Assembly: GCF_000188295.1 (NCBI RefSeq)
Contig: NZ_GL831112.1
Location: 589,303 to 612,043 of the forward strand
Source: Streptococcus vestibularis ATCC 49124
GTDB taxonomy: Bacteria; Bacillota; Bacilli; Lactobacillales; Streptococcaceae
Length of the DNA: 22,741 nucleotides
Direction: 5' to 3'
The position numbers were made by a program, and so were the translations under genes. A model generated the notes under the pieces. It searched no databases and had not been told where the DNA came from. It saw only the letters and a list, made by a program, of their open reading frames with translations. Position 1 is the stretch's first letter. Each line of letters opens with the position of its first letter. This document shows positions 1-7,568 of the stretch, one piece after another.

Positions 1-114
1 TTTAAGATAGGAATTAGCTATTACCGGTGTTTCTCTAAAATAAATAAGAATCATACCATTCGTTCAGATGGAATAGTGCATGTGACTTATAAAAAATCTC
101 AAGTAGGGAAATAG
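1..114 (+). pseudogene. C-terminal scrap of a possible surface adhesin
   Basis: Frame 1 is open from the left edge to a TAG at 112-114, giving 37 residues whose start lies outside the window. Residues 17-33 (NHTIRSDGIVHVTYKKS) align without gaps to SYTVNSNGTVTITYKDS, a repeated module of the SRR adhesin at the other end of this window, with 8 of 17 positions identical and several conservative changes. No LPxTG anchor, membrane segment or charged tail follows in any frame. If it is adhesin-derived, it is therefore broken. The match is short and made by eye, so another protein end is possible. Confidence 0.35.
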
Positions 115-369
115 TAAATACTACATGCCTAGTTCCAAGTCAGCTAACAAGCTACGGATAAAAAGGACTAGAATAAAGTAAAGTCAGGAGCCCTTAGGGT
201 TCGGATTGTTTTTAGGTTTTCATAGTGAAAAATTTAAAAAGGATCGGTACTGACAATAACGAAAAGTGAGTAAATATTATTGCCTAAAATACAAGATGTG
301 CACTAGTACCAACCTATATGATAATGCTTAGAATCTATAAAAGTTAATTAAAAGAATAGATAATATTGA
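115..369. other. Non-coding or decayed stretch, no gene seen
   Basis: I see no open frame of useful length with a ribosome site. A small inverted repeat (GAGCCC-TTA-GGGTTC, 188-202) is followed by GGATTG and five T's. It could be a weak terminator for whatever lay upstream, but the spacing to the T-run is poor. A block at 246-270 (GTACTGAC, then AAAAGT) loosely resembles the terminal repeat of the IS remnant that follows. Confidence 0.4.
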
Positions 370-541
370 TTTTCTTGGTTAGAGGTATTTAAATTACTTA
401 ACCAATTGATGCAGGGTAGTCTAGACTATATTGATTACTACAACAAACGCATTAAGGTAAAACTAAAAGGACTCAATCCTGTGCAATACAGAACTAAATC
501 CTTTGCTTACATAAATTGTCTAACTTTTTGAGTTCAGTACA
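370..541 (+). mobile_element. IS3-family (IS150/IS861-like) remnant, 3' end
   Basis: Reading 370-531 gives a transposase OrfB C-terminus. The stretch from 424 reads DYIDYYNKRIKVKLKG, followed by LNPVQYRTKSFA, the familiar end of the DDE integrase of IS3 elements. In intact relatives the frame usually stops just after the SFA segment; here it reads on to a TGA at 529-531. The bases at 512-541 (AATTGTCTAACTTTTTGAG, then TTCAGTACA) look like the right terminal inverted repeat. The integrase core with its catalytic Asp and Glu residues is missing, and the frame upstream is broken by stops (TGA at 367). This is a dead fragment of one element, probably one that inserted upstream of sbcD. Confidence 0.8.
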
Positions 542-614
542 GGATAGCTTGGGAGAGATTTTTTGGTCTTTACAGCTAAAAAACGGGAAAACTATCAAAG
601 CCTGTGAAACTTTT

Positions 615-643
615 AAGCAGTATTTAGCTTGATAAGGTACAAT
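615..643 (+). promoter_or_regulatory. Putative sbcD promoter
   Basis: TACAAT at 638-643 matches the -10 consensus at five of six positions and sits 32 bases before the sbcD start codon. No convincing -35 box lies 16-18 bases upstream, where the sequence is AT-rich around AAGCAG. The assignment rests on the -10 box and its position alone. Confidence 0.35.
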
Positions 644-662
644 AGAGTAAGACAAAATGAAT

Positions 663-669
663 GAGGAGG
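663..669 (+). promoter_or_regulatory. sbcD ribosome binding site that fixes the start
   Basis: GAGGAGG lies 5 bases before the ATG at 675. An in-frame ATG at 657 would add MNEEVV, but it would place this strong Shine-Dalgarno sequence inside the coding region, and 657 has no site of its own. SbcD proteins normally begin MKxLHTSDWH, which the 675 start gives exactly. Confidence 0.85.
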
Positions 670-674
670 TTGTC

Positions 675-1883
675 ATGAAGTTTTTACATACGTCAGATTG
701 GCATGTAGGACGAACCCTCAATGGCTGGTCTTTGTTGGAGGAGCAGGAGTGGGCTTTTCAACAAATTGTGGATTTTGCTATTAGCGAAAAAGTGGATGGG
801 GTTATCATTGCTGGGGACCTCTATGACCGTGCGGTGCCTCCTGTGGATGCGATTAAGCTTTTTAATAAGACCTTGGCCCGCTTGGTACTGGAGGAGCAGA
901 TTCCTGTCTATGCGATCAGTGGTAATCACGATGGGGCTGAACGTTTACATTTTGGGCGTGACTTCTTTCAACATCAGGGCCTTCATTTAAGTACACGTTT
1001 GGAGGAGGCTTTTGAGCCTATTGAGTTGGAGAATTGCCAGATTTTCCTGCTGCCTTTTATCGATCCTATTGATGCTCGTATTTACTATAAGGATGATGAG
1101 GAAAAGGAAATTCAGGGGATTGGTGATGCCTTGACCTACATTCTTGAGGATATGGAAAAAGCTTTTGATCCTGACAAAGCTCATGTCTTGGTGACGCATT
1201 TTGCAGTTTCTAAGAAGGATGATAGCGATGGTCAAGGTCTTCGAGAATTGATGTTGTCTGAAACCAGTAATACGGTGGGTGGGCTCACCAATGTGACCAG
1301 TGACCTTTTCAAGGCTTTCGATTATGTGGCCTTGGGGCATATCCATACGCGCTTTGCCAGTCCGACTCAGCGCGTGCAATATTCAGGCAGTCCGGTCGCA
1401 TTTAACATCAAAGAAGCCAAGCGAAAGGAAGAGAAGGGTGTCTATATTGTTGAATTGGATGCGACTGGTAACTTGTCCCAGACCTTCCATCCTCTAGAAG
1501 TCAAACGACCGATTTTGGCCTTGCAGGCGTCTTTTGAAACCTTGATGTCACCCGAATTTTATAAGGAACAACCTTGTCAAAAGGCTTGGTTTGCCTTTGA
1601 TATTCAATTGTCCAATCGTAAGGAATTGGAGGGCATCAATGTGCGTGCCCGTTTGGAAGAAATTTATGGGATAGACATTGTAGAAATTACTTTCAGCCGT
1701 CTTGGTGATGTTAGGGAAGAAAACCTGACCGTTGATCAGCACTTAAAAGATTTGGAAATGCAGTCGCCTCAGGAAATTGTCTCTGATTTTTACCAGACAG
1801 TGACTGGGGGCGATGTCTTGTCTGAGAGACAAACTACCCTTGTGGAAAGTATTTTTGAGGAGATTGGAAGGAGTGGACAATGA
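675..1883 (+). CDS. sbcD: SbcD, exonuclease subunit of SbcCD (Mre11-type nuclease)
   Basis: This 402-residue metallophosphoesterase is the nuclease subunit of SbcCD, which trims double-strand ends and opens hairpins or protein-blocked ends at replication forks. The two-metal active-site motifs are all present and in order: DWH at residues 8-10, GDLYD at 47-51, GNHD at 83-86, a lone His at 175 in VLVTHF, and GHIH at 221-224. The C-terminal third is the capping and SbcC-docking part. The stop overlaps the sbcC start by four bases (ATGA), which implies translational coupling. The start at 675 is chosen from the ribosome site. It is a housekeeping gene and looks intact. Its neighbours on both sides are adhesin-related, so it marks the chromosomal edge of the locus. 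Confidence 0.96.
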   Translation: MKFLHTSDWHVGRTLNGWSLLEEQEWAFQQIVDFAISEKVDGVIIAGDLYDRAVPPVDAIKLFNKTLARLVLEEQIPVYAISGNHDGAERLHFGRDFFQHQGLHLSTRLEEAFEPIELENCQIFLLPFIDPIDARIYYKDDEEKEIQGIGDALTYILEDMEKAFDPDKAHVLVTHFAVSKKDDSDGQGLRELMLSETSNTVGGLTNVTSDLFKAFDYVALGHIHTRFASPTQRVQYSGSPVAFNIKEAKRKEEKGVYIVELDATGNLSQTFHPLEVKRPILALQASFETLMSPEFYKEQPCQKAWFAFDIQLSNRKELEGINVRARLEEIYGIDIVEITFSRLGDVREENLTVDQHLKDLEMQSPQEIVSDFYQTVTGGDVLSERQTTLVESIFEEIGRSGQ

Positions 1884-4800
1884 GGCCAGTCCAGTTAGAA
1901 TTGACCAATTTTGGACCTTATCGTAAGGAATTCATCAATTTCACCCAGTTTGACCATGCTCCCCTCTTTTTGATTGGAGGGGACACAGGGGCTGGTAAGA
2001 GTACACTCTTTGATGCCATGACTGTTGCCTTGTTTGCTACGACCAGTGGTGATCGTAATGTCGAGGAGATGCGGTCAACCTTCGCTGGTCCAGAAGATGA
2101 TTTGACCAAGGTGACTTTCTATTTTCAACAAGGCAACCACCTTTATCGCATTGAGCGAGTTCTCCAGCAAGAGAGGGCCAAGCGGGGCGGTGGTACGACC
2201 ATTCAAAAAGCGACGGCTTCTCTAGTCATTGTGGATAAGATTGGTGGTCAGGAAATTGAAAAGCTTGGGGATAAGATCAAGGAAGTGAGTGACCAGATTG
2301 AGCAGATTTTGGGGCTCAATGCTGAGCAGTTCAAACAGATTATTCTCCTTCCACAAAATGATTTCAGCCGTTTCTTGAAAGAAGATTCTAAGACCAAGAC
2401 TCAAATTTTAAAGAAAATCTTTGGAACGGGTATTTTTGACCATTTTCAAAAGAGCTTGGAAGAGCGTTTTCGTCAGAGTAATAAGGATATGGAAAAGCGT
2501 CAGGCTCAGCTAGATGGTCATTTTGCCAGTCAGGTGTGGTCTGAGGAAGAATTAGCAGTCTTGGAGCAAACACCAGCCTCTGAAAAATTGACACGTCTTG
2601 AAGAGTTTTTGATTCAGCGTCAAGAAAATGTTACGAAGCAAAAAATCATCTTGAAGGATGCCCATGAGGATTTGGCAAAACTGCAGAAGAGCTTGCAAAC
2701 TGCCCAAGATTTGGCAAAGATTTTCCAAGAAGTGGAGCAAGCCAAGGAGCGTTACCGTCTGGAAATTGAGGAGGGAGCTCAGGGACAGGCAGAGGCAAAA
2801 GTGCATCTGGAGGAATTACAGTTTGCTCAAGGATTACAAGAAACCATTAGTAGCTTGAAGCAATATCAGAAACAGTTGATACAATTAGAGCAGGATCTTG
2901 AAATTGCTCAAGAAGTATTAAGTGAAAGGCGTCAGGCGTTTGAGGACGTTAAGGCTCAAAAAGAGGAACTCGCAGTTCAATCTGAGGATTTTCTTCAAAA
3001 AGAAGAGAAACTGGGAGCGTGGAAAGAGGATATTATCTATGCTCAGAGTCTTGCCCAAGAGCAGGAGAAAATCAAAGGTTCAACTACTAACTACAAGCAG
3101 TTGGAAGAAACCTATCAGCAGGCTAGGAAAGAGATTGAGATTCTTAACAAGTCCTTGTCAGACTTGGAGGTTAATCGTCTTAGTTTAGATAGCTTACATG
3201 AGGCCGAAAAACTCCTCCAGTCTGTGGGCTACAGCGTGGAGAATCAACTGGCTCAAGACCTAAATGAAATAGAGAGTCTGAATGAGGATTTGATAAAGAC
3301 CGAAAAACGTCGTCAAACGCTATCTTTTGATATTGACCAAGCTCAAGAAAGCCTCAAAGAATTGGAGGAGAAGCTAAGAACGACTTTGGCTTCACGCCGT
3401 CAACTCATGATTGCCCAACTGCAAGCAGAGTTAGAAGAAGGACAGCCTTGTATGGTTTGTGGTGCCCTGGAACACCCTAATGTTGGTGGAGCACAAGCTG
3501 ATGAAGTGGCTTTGAAAAATCTCATGGATCAGGTGGAGAAGCTTCAAGTTCAAAAGGAAAAGCAAGTCGCTACTGTGTCAAATCGTCAGGCTACCTTGAG
3601 CGAAGTTGAATCTAAACGTCAAGATTTGCTTGATCAAGTGACTAAAGTCAAGGTAACTCTTGAAAAGCACTATCAAGAATTAGAAGAGCAAGTTAAGGGA
3701 CGGTTTGAGTTTGATTTTTCAGAGCACTATGAAGCTGACCGTGGGCAAGCCCTACTCCTGAAGGTTAAGAAGTATTATCAAAAGTTACAAAAACGCTTTG
3801 ATAAGGAAGAGGACGATTGTGTCCGATATCAGGATGAGATAGGTAAAGCTCAGGAAAAATTGACAAAATCGGCTAAAACCTATCAAGAGGCTAAGGCAGT
3901 GCTGGAACAATCTAAGGAACGCCTAAGGGATTTACAAGAAGCTCATCCGGAGCTTGAGTCTGTTGAGGTTTATCAAAATCGTATTGCACATGCTAAGCAG
4001 GAATTGGCTCTTTATGAGAAGCAGGTCAAGGAGAATGGTGAGGTCTATAACCAACTTCATGCCGATATTAGAGAAATCAAAGGGCAGCTTGAGAGTATAA
4101 CTAAGTCTAAAGAGAAGTTAGAACAAGACGTTAAGCGGTTATCTGCTGAATTAGAGCAAAGTATCAAGGCTGAAGGGGCCCTCACCAATGACTTAGAGCA
4201 GGTCGAACTCTGGCTTCTTGAAGTAAATAATCAAGCTATTCCTATGCTTCAAGCCAAATTAACGACTTATGCAACTCTCAAACAAGAGTTACAGGCGCAG
4301 ATTTGTAAGGGACAAGAGCTTCTCCAAAATAAAGAACAACCCGATCTAGATAGTCTAGCGCAAGAAGTACAGGCTTGTCAGGAAAACTATGACAAGCAGC
4401 TCGCTCAGGTTTCTGTCATGAAGAAGGGCCTTAAGGATGCAACGGCTACTTACCAAGCGGCTAAAACCCTTCAAGATAGCAACCTAGATGCCTTCAAGGT
4501 CCACCAAGAGCTCAGTGATTTGGTCAAGGTGGTTAAGGGAGAAAATACGGCTCTGACTGGTCGTCTTAATCTGGAAGTCTATGTTATCCGTCAGTATTTC
4601 CAACAAATCTTGGATTATGCCAATGCCAACTACATCGGTCTCTTAACGGATAATCGCTATTCCTTTGTCTTGAGCGAGGAAGGACGTAGGGCGCGTGATC
4701 ACTTTGGTTTAGATATCAACGTCTATGATCAGTTGACAGGTAGCGAGCGTTCCGTCAAATCCTTGTCAGGTGGTGAAACCTTTATCGCCGCACTGGCTAT

Positions 4801-5059
4801 TGCCCTATCTCTCTCAGAAGTGGTGCAAAATACCAGCAAGGGGGCTGTTATTGAAGCTCTCTTCATCGATGAAGGATTTGGATCACTGGATAAGGAAGCC
4901 TTGACCAAGGCCATCGCTGTTCTGGAACAAATCGGTGAAAACCGCATGGTCGGTGTCATCAGTCACGTGGACGACATGAAAGAAGGCATCGCCCAACAAC
5001 TAGCCATCATCAAGTCGCATGATGGCAGTAGCCGTATTAAGATTGTGGATAAAGGGTGA
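1880..5059 (+). CDS. sbcC: SbcC, ATPase subunit of SbcCD (Rad50-type)
   Basis: A 1059-residue SMC-like ATPase that partners SbcD in DNA-end and hairpin processing. The N-terminal lobe has a Walker A motif (GDTGAGKST, near residues 34-42) and a Q-loop region (LLPQNDFSRF, near 158-167). Long Glu-, Gln- and Lys-rich coiled coils fill about residues 180-900. They are interrupted by a zinc-hook motif CMVC with cysteines at 524 and 527, almost exactly mid-protein as expected for antiparallel arms. The C-terminal lobe has the ABC signature LSGGE (962-966) and Walker B with catalytic Glu (FIDEGFGSLD, from 995). Length is typical of the family. It starts within the sbcD stop codon. No clear terminator follows. 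Confidence 0.96.
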   Translation: MRPVQLELTNFGPYRKEFINFTQFDHAPLFLIGGDTGAGKSTLFDAMTVALFATTSGDRNVEEMRSTFAGPEDDLTKVTFYFQQGNHLYRIERVLQQERAKRGGGTTIQKATASLVIVDKIGGQEIEKLGDKIKEVSDQIEQILGLNAEQFKQIILLPQNDFSRFLKEDSKTKTQILKKIFGTGIFDHFQKSLEERFRQSNKDMEKRQAQLDGHFASQVWSEEELAVLEQTPASEKLTRLEEFLIQRQENVTKQKIILKDAHEDLAKLQKSLQTAQDLAKIFQEVEQAKERYRLEIEEGAQGQAEAKVHLEELQFAQGLQETISSLKQYQKQLIQLEQDLEIAQEVLSERRQAFEDVKAQKEELAVQSEDFLQKEEKLGAWKEDIIYAQSLAQEQEKIKGSTTNYKQLEETYQQARKEIEILNKSLSDLEVNRLSLDSLHEAEKLLQSVGYSVENQLAQDLNEIESLNEDLIKTEKRRQTLSFDIDQAQESLKELEEKLRTTLASRRQLMIAQLQAELEEGQPCMVCGALEHPNVGGAQADEVALKNLMDQVEKLQVQKEKQVATVSNRQATLSEVESKRQDLLDQVTKVKVTLEKHYQELEEQVKGRFEFDFSEHYEADRGQALLLKVKKYYQKLQKRFDKEEDDCVRYQDEIGKAQEKLTKSAKTYQEAKAVLEQSKERLRDLQEAHPELESVEVYQNRIAHAKQELALYEKQVKENGEVYNQLHADIREIKGQLESITKSKEKLEQDVKRLSAELEQSIKAEGALTNDLEQVELWLLEVNNQAIPMLQAKLTTYATLKQELQAQICKGQELLQNKEQPDLDSLAQEVQACQENYDKQLAQVSVMKKGLKDATATYQAAKTLQDSNLDAFKVHQELSDLVKVVKGENTALTGRLNLEVYVIRQYFQQILDYANANYIGLLTDNRYSFVLSEEGRRARDHFGLDINVYDQLTGSERSVKSLSGGETFIAALAIALSLSEVVQNTSKGAVIEALFIDEGFGSLDKEALTKAIAVLEQIGENRMVGVISHVDDMKEGIAQQLAIIKSHDGSSRIKIVDKG

Positions 5060-5231
5060 GATGAGTTAAGGTGTTAAGAATTCTCGTCAAAACATTTTAA
5101 TCGTTCTAAGAAATAGTTTCTCATCGGAGTTATCTCTTCTTCTATCTACATATCTCAATTTTCCTAACTATCAGTTTTTTTCTGAAAATAAAAGGAAATT
5201 AGTTTGTCCTCTTATTGAAAATGTTAATTTA
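5060..5231. other. Intergenic region after sbcC, no gene seen
   Basis: AT-rich sequence with no ORF and no convincing hairpin-plus-T-run terminator. A short AGAAA-TAG-TTTCT repeat near 5110-5122 has no following T-run. Read-through from sbcC into the glycosyltransferase gene cannot be excluded. Confidence 0.5.
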
Positions 5232-5261
5232 TTAGAAAATTAAGTGATGCTATGTTATAAT
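5232..5261 (+). promoter_or_regulatory. Promoter with extended -10 for the GT2-GT8 gene
   Basis: TGTTATAAT (5253-5261) is a perfect TATAAT at 5256-5261 preceded by the TGn extension. A half-matching -35 (TTAGAA, 5232-5237) sits 18 bases upstream. Transcription would start near 5268, leaving a leader of about 110 bases before the gene at 5381. There is only a 94-base gap and no terminator before secY2, so this could be the main promoter of the whole export and glycosylation run. Confidence 0.7.
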
Positions 5262-5274
5262 TTAGTATAGTTGT

Positions 5275-5345
5275 GTCTCTATAAAATCAAGGAAAAAGTG
5301 TATAGAATGTGTTTACAGTCTTGATATCTTATGAAAGTTTGAGAC
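5275..5345 (+). promoter_or_regulatory. Nested inverted repeats in the glycosyltransferase leader
   Basis: Three nested complementary pairs occur just after the predicted transcription start: GTCTC (5275-5279) with GAGAC (5341-5345), ATCAAG (5286-5291) with CTTGAT (5320-5325), and TGTA (5299-5302) with TACA (5314-5317). They would fold into a long interrupted hairpin occupying most of the leader. No T-run follows, so it is not a terminator. I recognise no riboswitch class. In AT-rich DNA such short repeats could be chance. Confidence 0.35.
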
Positions 5346-5380
5346 AGGAAAATGCACTAGCTAGAAAAAAATAAGAAAAA

Positions 5381-7474
5381 ATGACAGAAAAAATTTCCGT
5401 AATTATTCCCGTTTACAATGTAGAAAATCAACTCCAGACCTGTCTAGACAGTGTCTTGGGTCAGACCTATCAAAATATTGAAATCATCCTTATCAATTAT
5501 GGCTCAATAGACAATAGTGATGACATTTGCCGTAGTTATGCCGCTAGGGATTCTCGTATCCTCTATTTTAAAAAGAATAATGGAGGGCTTTCAGATGCTC
5601 GCCATATTGGTATTCGTCAGGCTAAGGGAGCTTACGTAACCTATGTGGACGCTGAGGATTGGGTAGAGTCAACCTATCTAGAGGAGCTTTATAAGGCACT
5701 TCAAGTTCACAAGGCAGATATCGCAGTAGCTAATTACAGTGTTTATAAGGAATCGGAAGATCTCTTTTATGTTTATATCAAGGATGAAGATTATTACGAA
5801 CAGGTCTATTCACCCGCTCAGATTATTGATGGACTCTTTGAAGAAAGCAATAACATCAATATTGCTCTGATCTCAGCCACTGGAAAACTCTACAAACGTT
5901 CCTTGTTTAATGACTTACTTTTCCCAAAAGAGCATGCAGGAGAAGATGGCTTTTTCAACCTTAAGGCCTATCTCATGAGTGACCGTACGGTTTATCTCAA
6001 TAAGGGACTTTATGTTTACCGTGAGAGTCCAGAGATGCCACCGGCGACTTGGATGCAAGATTGGATGATGACTTTGGTTTATGCCATGGAGGAACGCTTG
6101 GCTATTGTTGCTAGCCATGGTTTCCCTCTGGAAAAATACATGGTTACCTATCGTCAGATGCTAGAGGCCTGCTTGAAAAATGTGGAAGAACAAGGTCTCA
6201 CAGATTCTGAAGCCTATCGCTCAATTCAGGAAAAATTCCAAGTTTTGAGCTTGGCTCCTCAACGTTATGAGACTAAAAAGCATGCTATTGTCCTAGCAGC
6301 TAACTATGCCTATGTTGACCAAGTGCTTACAACCATAAAATCTATCGTTTTCCATCATCGCAACATTCGTTTTTACTTGATTAACGATGATTTCTCTCAA
6401 GAGTGGTTTAGGGGGCTCAACCGTCATCTAGCTGCTTTTGGCAGTGAAGTGATCAACTGTCGTGTAGATAGTAGTCACATCAAGCAATACAAGACCAATG
6501 GTAACTATGCTAGCTATCTACGCTATTTTGTGACGGACTTTGTATCTGAGGAGAGAGCTCTTTATTTGGATAGTGATATGGTGGTTACTGGTTCTCTAGA
6601 AGATCTCTTTACCCTTGATTTGCAAGGCCGTCCTTTGGCTGCTGTACGTGACTATGCCATTCAAGTTCAGAATCGTCAGAAGATGTTTGATGCTAGCTTC
6701 ATGGTGATTGATATGGCTTATTGGAAGCAGTTCAATATGAGATGTCACCTTATTGACATGACTAGCGAATGGCATGATAAGGTACCATTTGCGGAGCAGT
6801 CAATTCTTAATATGGTTTTTCGTAACAACTGGTTGGCTTTGTCTTTTGACAACAACTATGCTGTGACCAAGTCCAGTCTAGCTGGTTACCATTTGCCAAA
6901 TGGTCAAGACTATCCTAAGGTTCTACACTATGATTCACACCGTAAGCCCTGGTTACCTTTGGCTTGCCAAGCTTATCGGGAGGTCTGGTGGTTTTATGCC
7001 CAAATGGATTGGTCTGAAGTAGCTGGAAATGCTTCCTTATTGCCACTTTCAGAGGACATGGTTTATCCTAAGGGTCGTCCATTTACATGTTTAGTTTACA
7101 CCAACATTTCAGAAATCCCTCATTTGACGGATCTAATCTCGGCTCTTCCTAAGGTACAATTTAAAATTGCCTCACGCCAGCATGTGTCAGACAAATTGGC
7201 CCAATTGATTACCTATCCAAATGTGACGGTTTACTCAGACATTGCAGGTTTAAATGGGCTAGATTTGGAATTGGTGCGTACTAGTGACCTGCTTTTGGAT
7301 ATCAATCCAGGCAGAAAAGTAGTGGAAATTCTTGATGCCTTTAGGTTTGAAAATAAACCAATTTTAGGATTTGAGGACCTCAAGTCGACCAAGCATAACC
7401 AACAGACCTACTCAAGAGATCGTTGGAAAGAGATGGCTGAGACCATCCGCCAGATGCGTAAGAAGAGCCTATAA
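5381..7474 (+). CDS. Multi-domain glycosyltransferase (GT2-like + GT8 + GtfB-like tail)
   Basis: A 697-residue cytosolic enzyme, predicted to extend the O-glycan on the SRR adhesin. Residues about 5-230 are a GT2-type GT-A domain (ISVIIPVYN start, VDAEDW at 89-94). Two binding motifs differ from the usual form: the expected INDGSTD reads INYGSID, with Tyr at 40, and the usual DxDD reads DAED. Residues about 300-550 are a GT8 domain with an intact metal-binding DSD at 397-399. Residues about 565-690 resemble the C-terminal Rossmann half of GtfB downstream. Similar GT2-GT8 fusions (GalT2 or GtfC type) are found in other SRR adhesin loci. The donor sugar cannot be read from sequence. The ATG at 5381 is the first after an in-frame stop (5372-5374), and its ribosome site is weak and A-rich. 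Possible names such as galT2 are not secure. Confidence 0.85.
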   Translation: MTEKISVIIPVYNVENQLQTCLDSVLGQTYQNIEIILINYGSIDNSDDICRSYAARDSRILYFKKNNGGLSDARHIGIRQAKGAYVTYVDAEDWVESTYLEELYKALQVHKADIAVANYSVYKESEDLFYVYIKDEDYYEQVYSPAQIIDGLFEESNNINIALISATGKLYKRSLFNDLLFPKEHAGEDGFFNLKAYLMSDRTVYLNKGLYVYRESPEMPPATWMQDWMMTLVYAMEERLAIVASHGFPLEKYMVTYRQMLEACLKNVEEQGLTDSEAYRSIQEKFQVLSLAPQRYETKKHAIVLAANYAYVDQVLTTIKSIVFHHRNIRFYLINDDFSQEWFRGLNRHLAAFGSEVINCRVDSSHIKQYKTNGNYASYLRYFVTDFVSEERALYLDSDMVVTGSLEDLFTLDLQGRPLAAVRDYAIQVQNRQKMFDASFMVIDMAYWKQFNMRCHLIDMTSEWHDKVPFAEQSILNMVFRNNWLALSFDNNYAVTKSSLAGYHLPNGQDYPKVLHYDSHRKPWLPLACQAYREVWWFYAQMDWSEVAGNASLLPLSEDMVYPKGRPFTCLVYTNISEIPHLTDLISALPKVQFKIASRQHVSDKLAQLITYPNVTVYSDIAGLNGLDLELVRTSDLLLDINPGRKVVEILDAFRFENKPILGFEDLKSTKHNQQTYSRDRWKEMAETIRQMRKKSL

Positions 7475-7568
7475 TCCTTTATTTGGATAAGTGGTCTGAA
7501 ATTTAGTTTATGTCTCATTTCTAACGAAAAATATTAGTCTGTCTATAGGGCAGGAAGTAGGAGTAACA

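Noticed and set aside
188..210. Terminator at GAGCCC-TTA-GGGTTC
   Set aside because: Only a 6-bp stem with a three-base loop including a wobble pair, and the T-run begins several bases away. No intact gene ends just upstream.
657..674. Longer sbcD start at ATG 657, adding MNEEVV
   Set aside because: The strong GAGGAGG site at 663-669 serves ATG 675, and the family start MKxLHTSDWH fits 675. No ribosome site precedes 657.
4729..4959. Minus-strand open frame of 76 codons inside sbcC
   Set aside because: A shadow of the ATPase domain codons: no ribosome site, no recognisable protein, and it lies fully opposite a conserved gene. The other minus-strand frames of 60-130 codons in the window were rejected on the same grounds.
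5352..5360. Two-codon leader ORF (ATG CAC TAG) after AGGAA
   Set aside because: The gap between AGGA and the ATG is only about two bases, too short for good initiation, and a two-residue peptide has no supporting signal.
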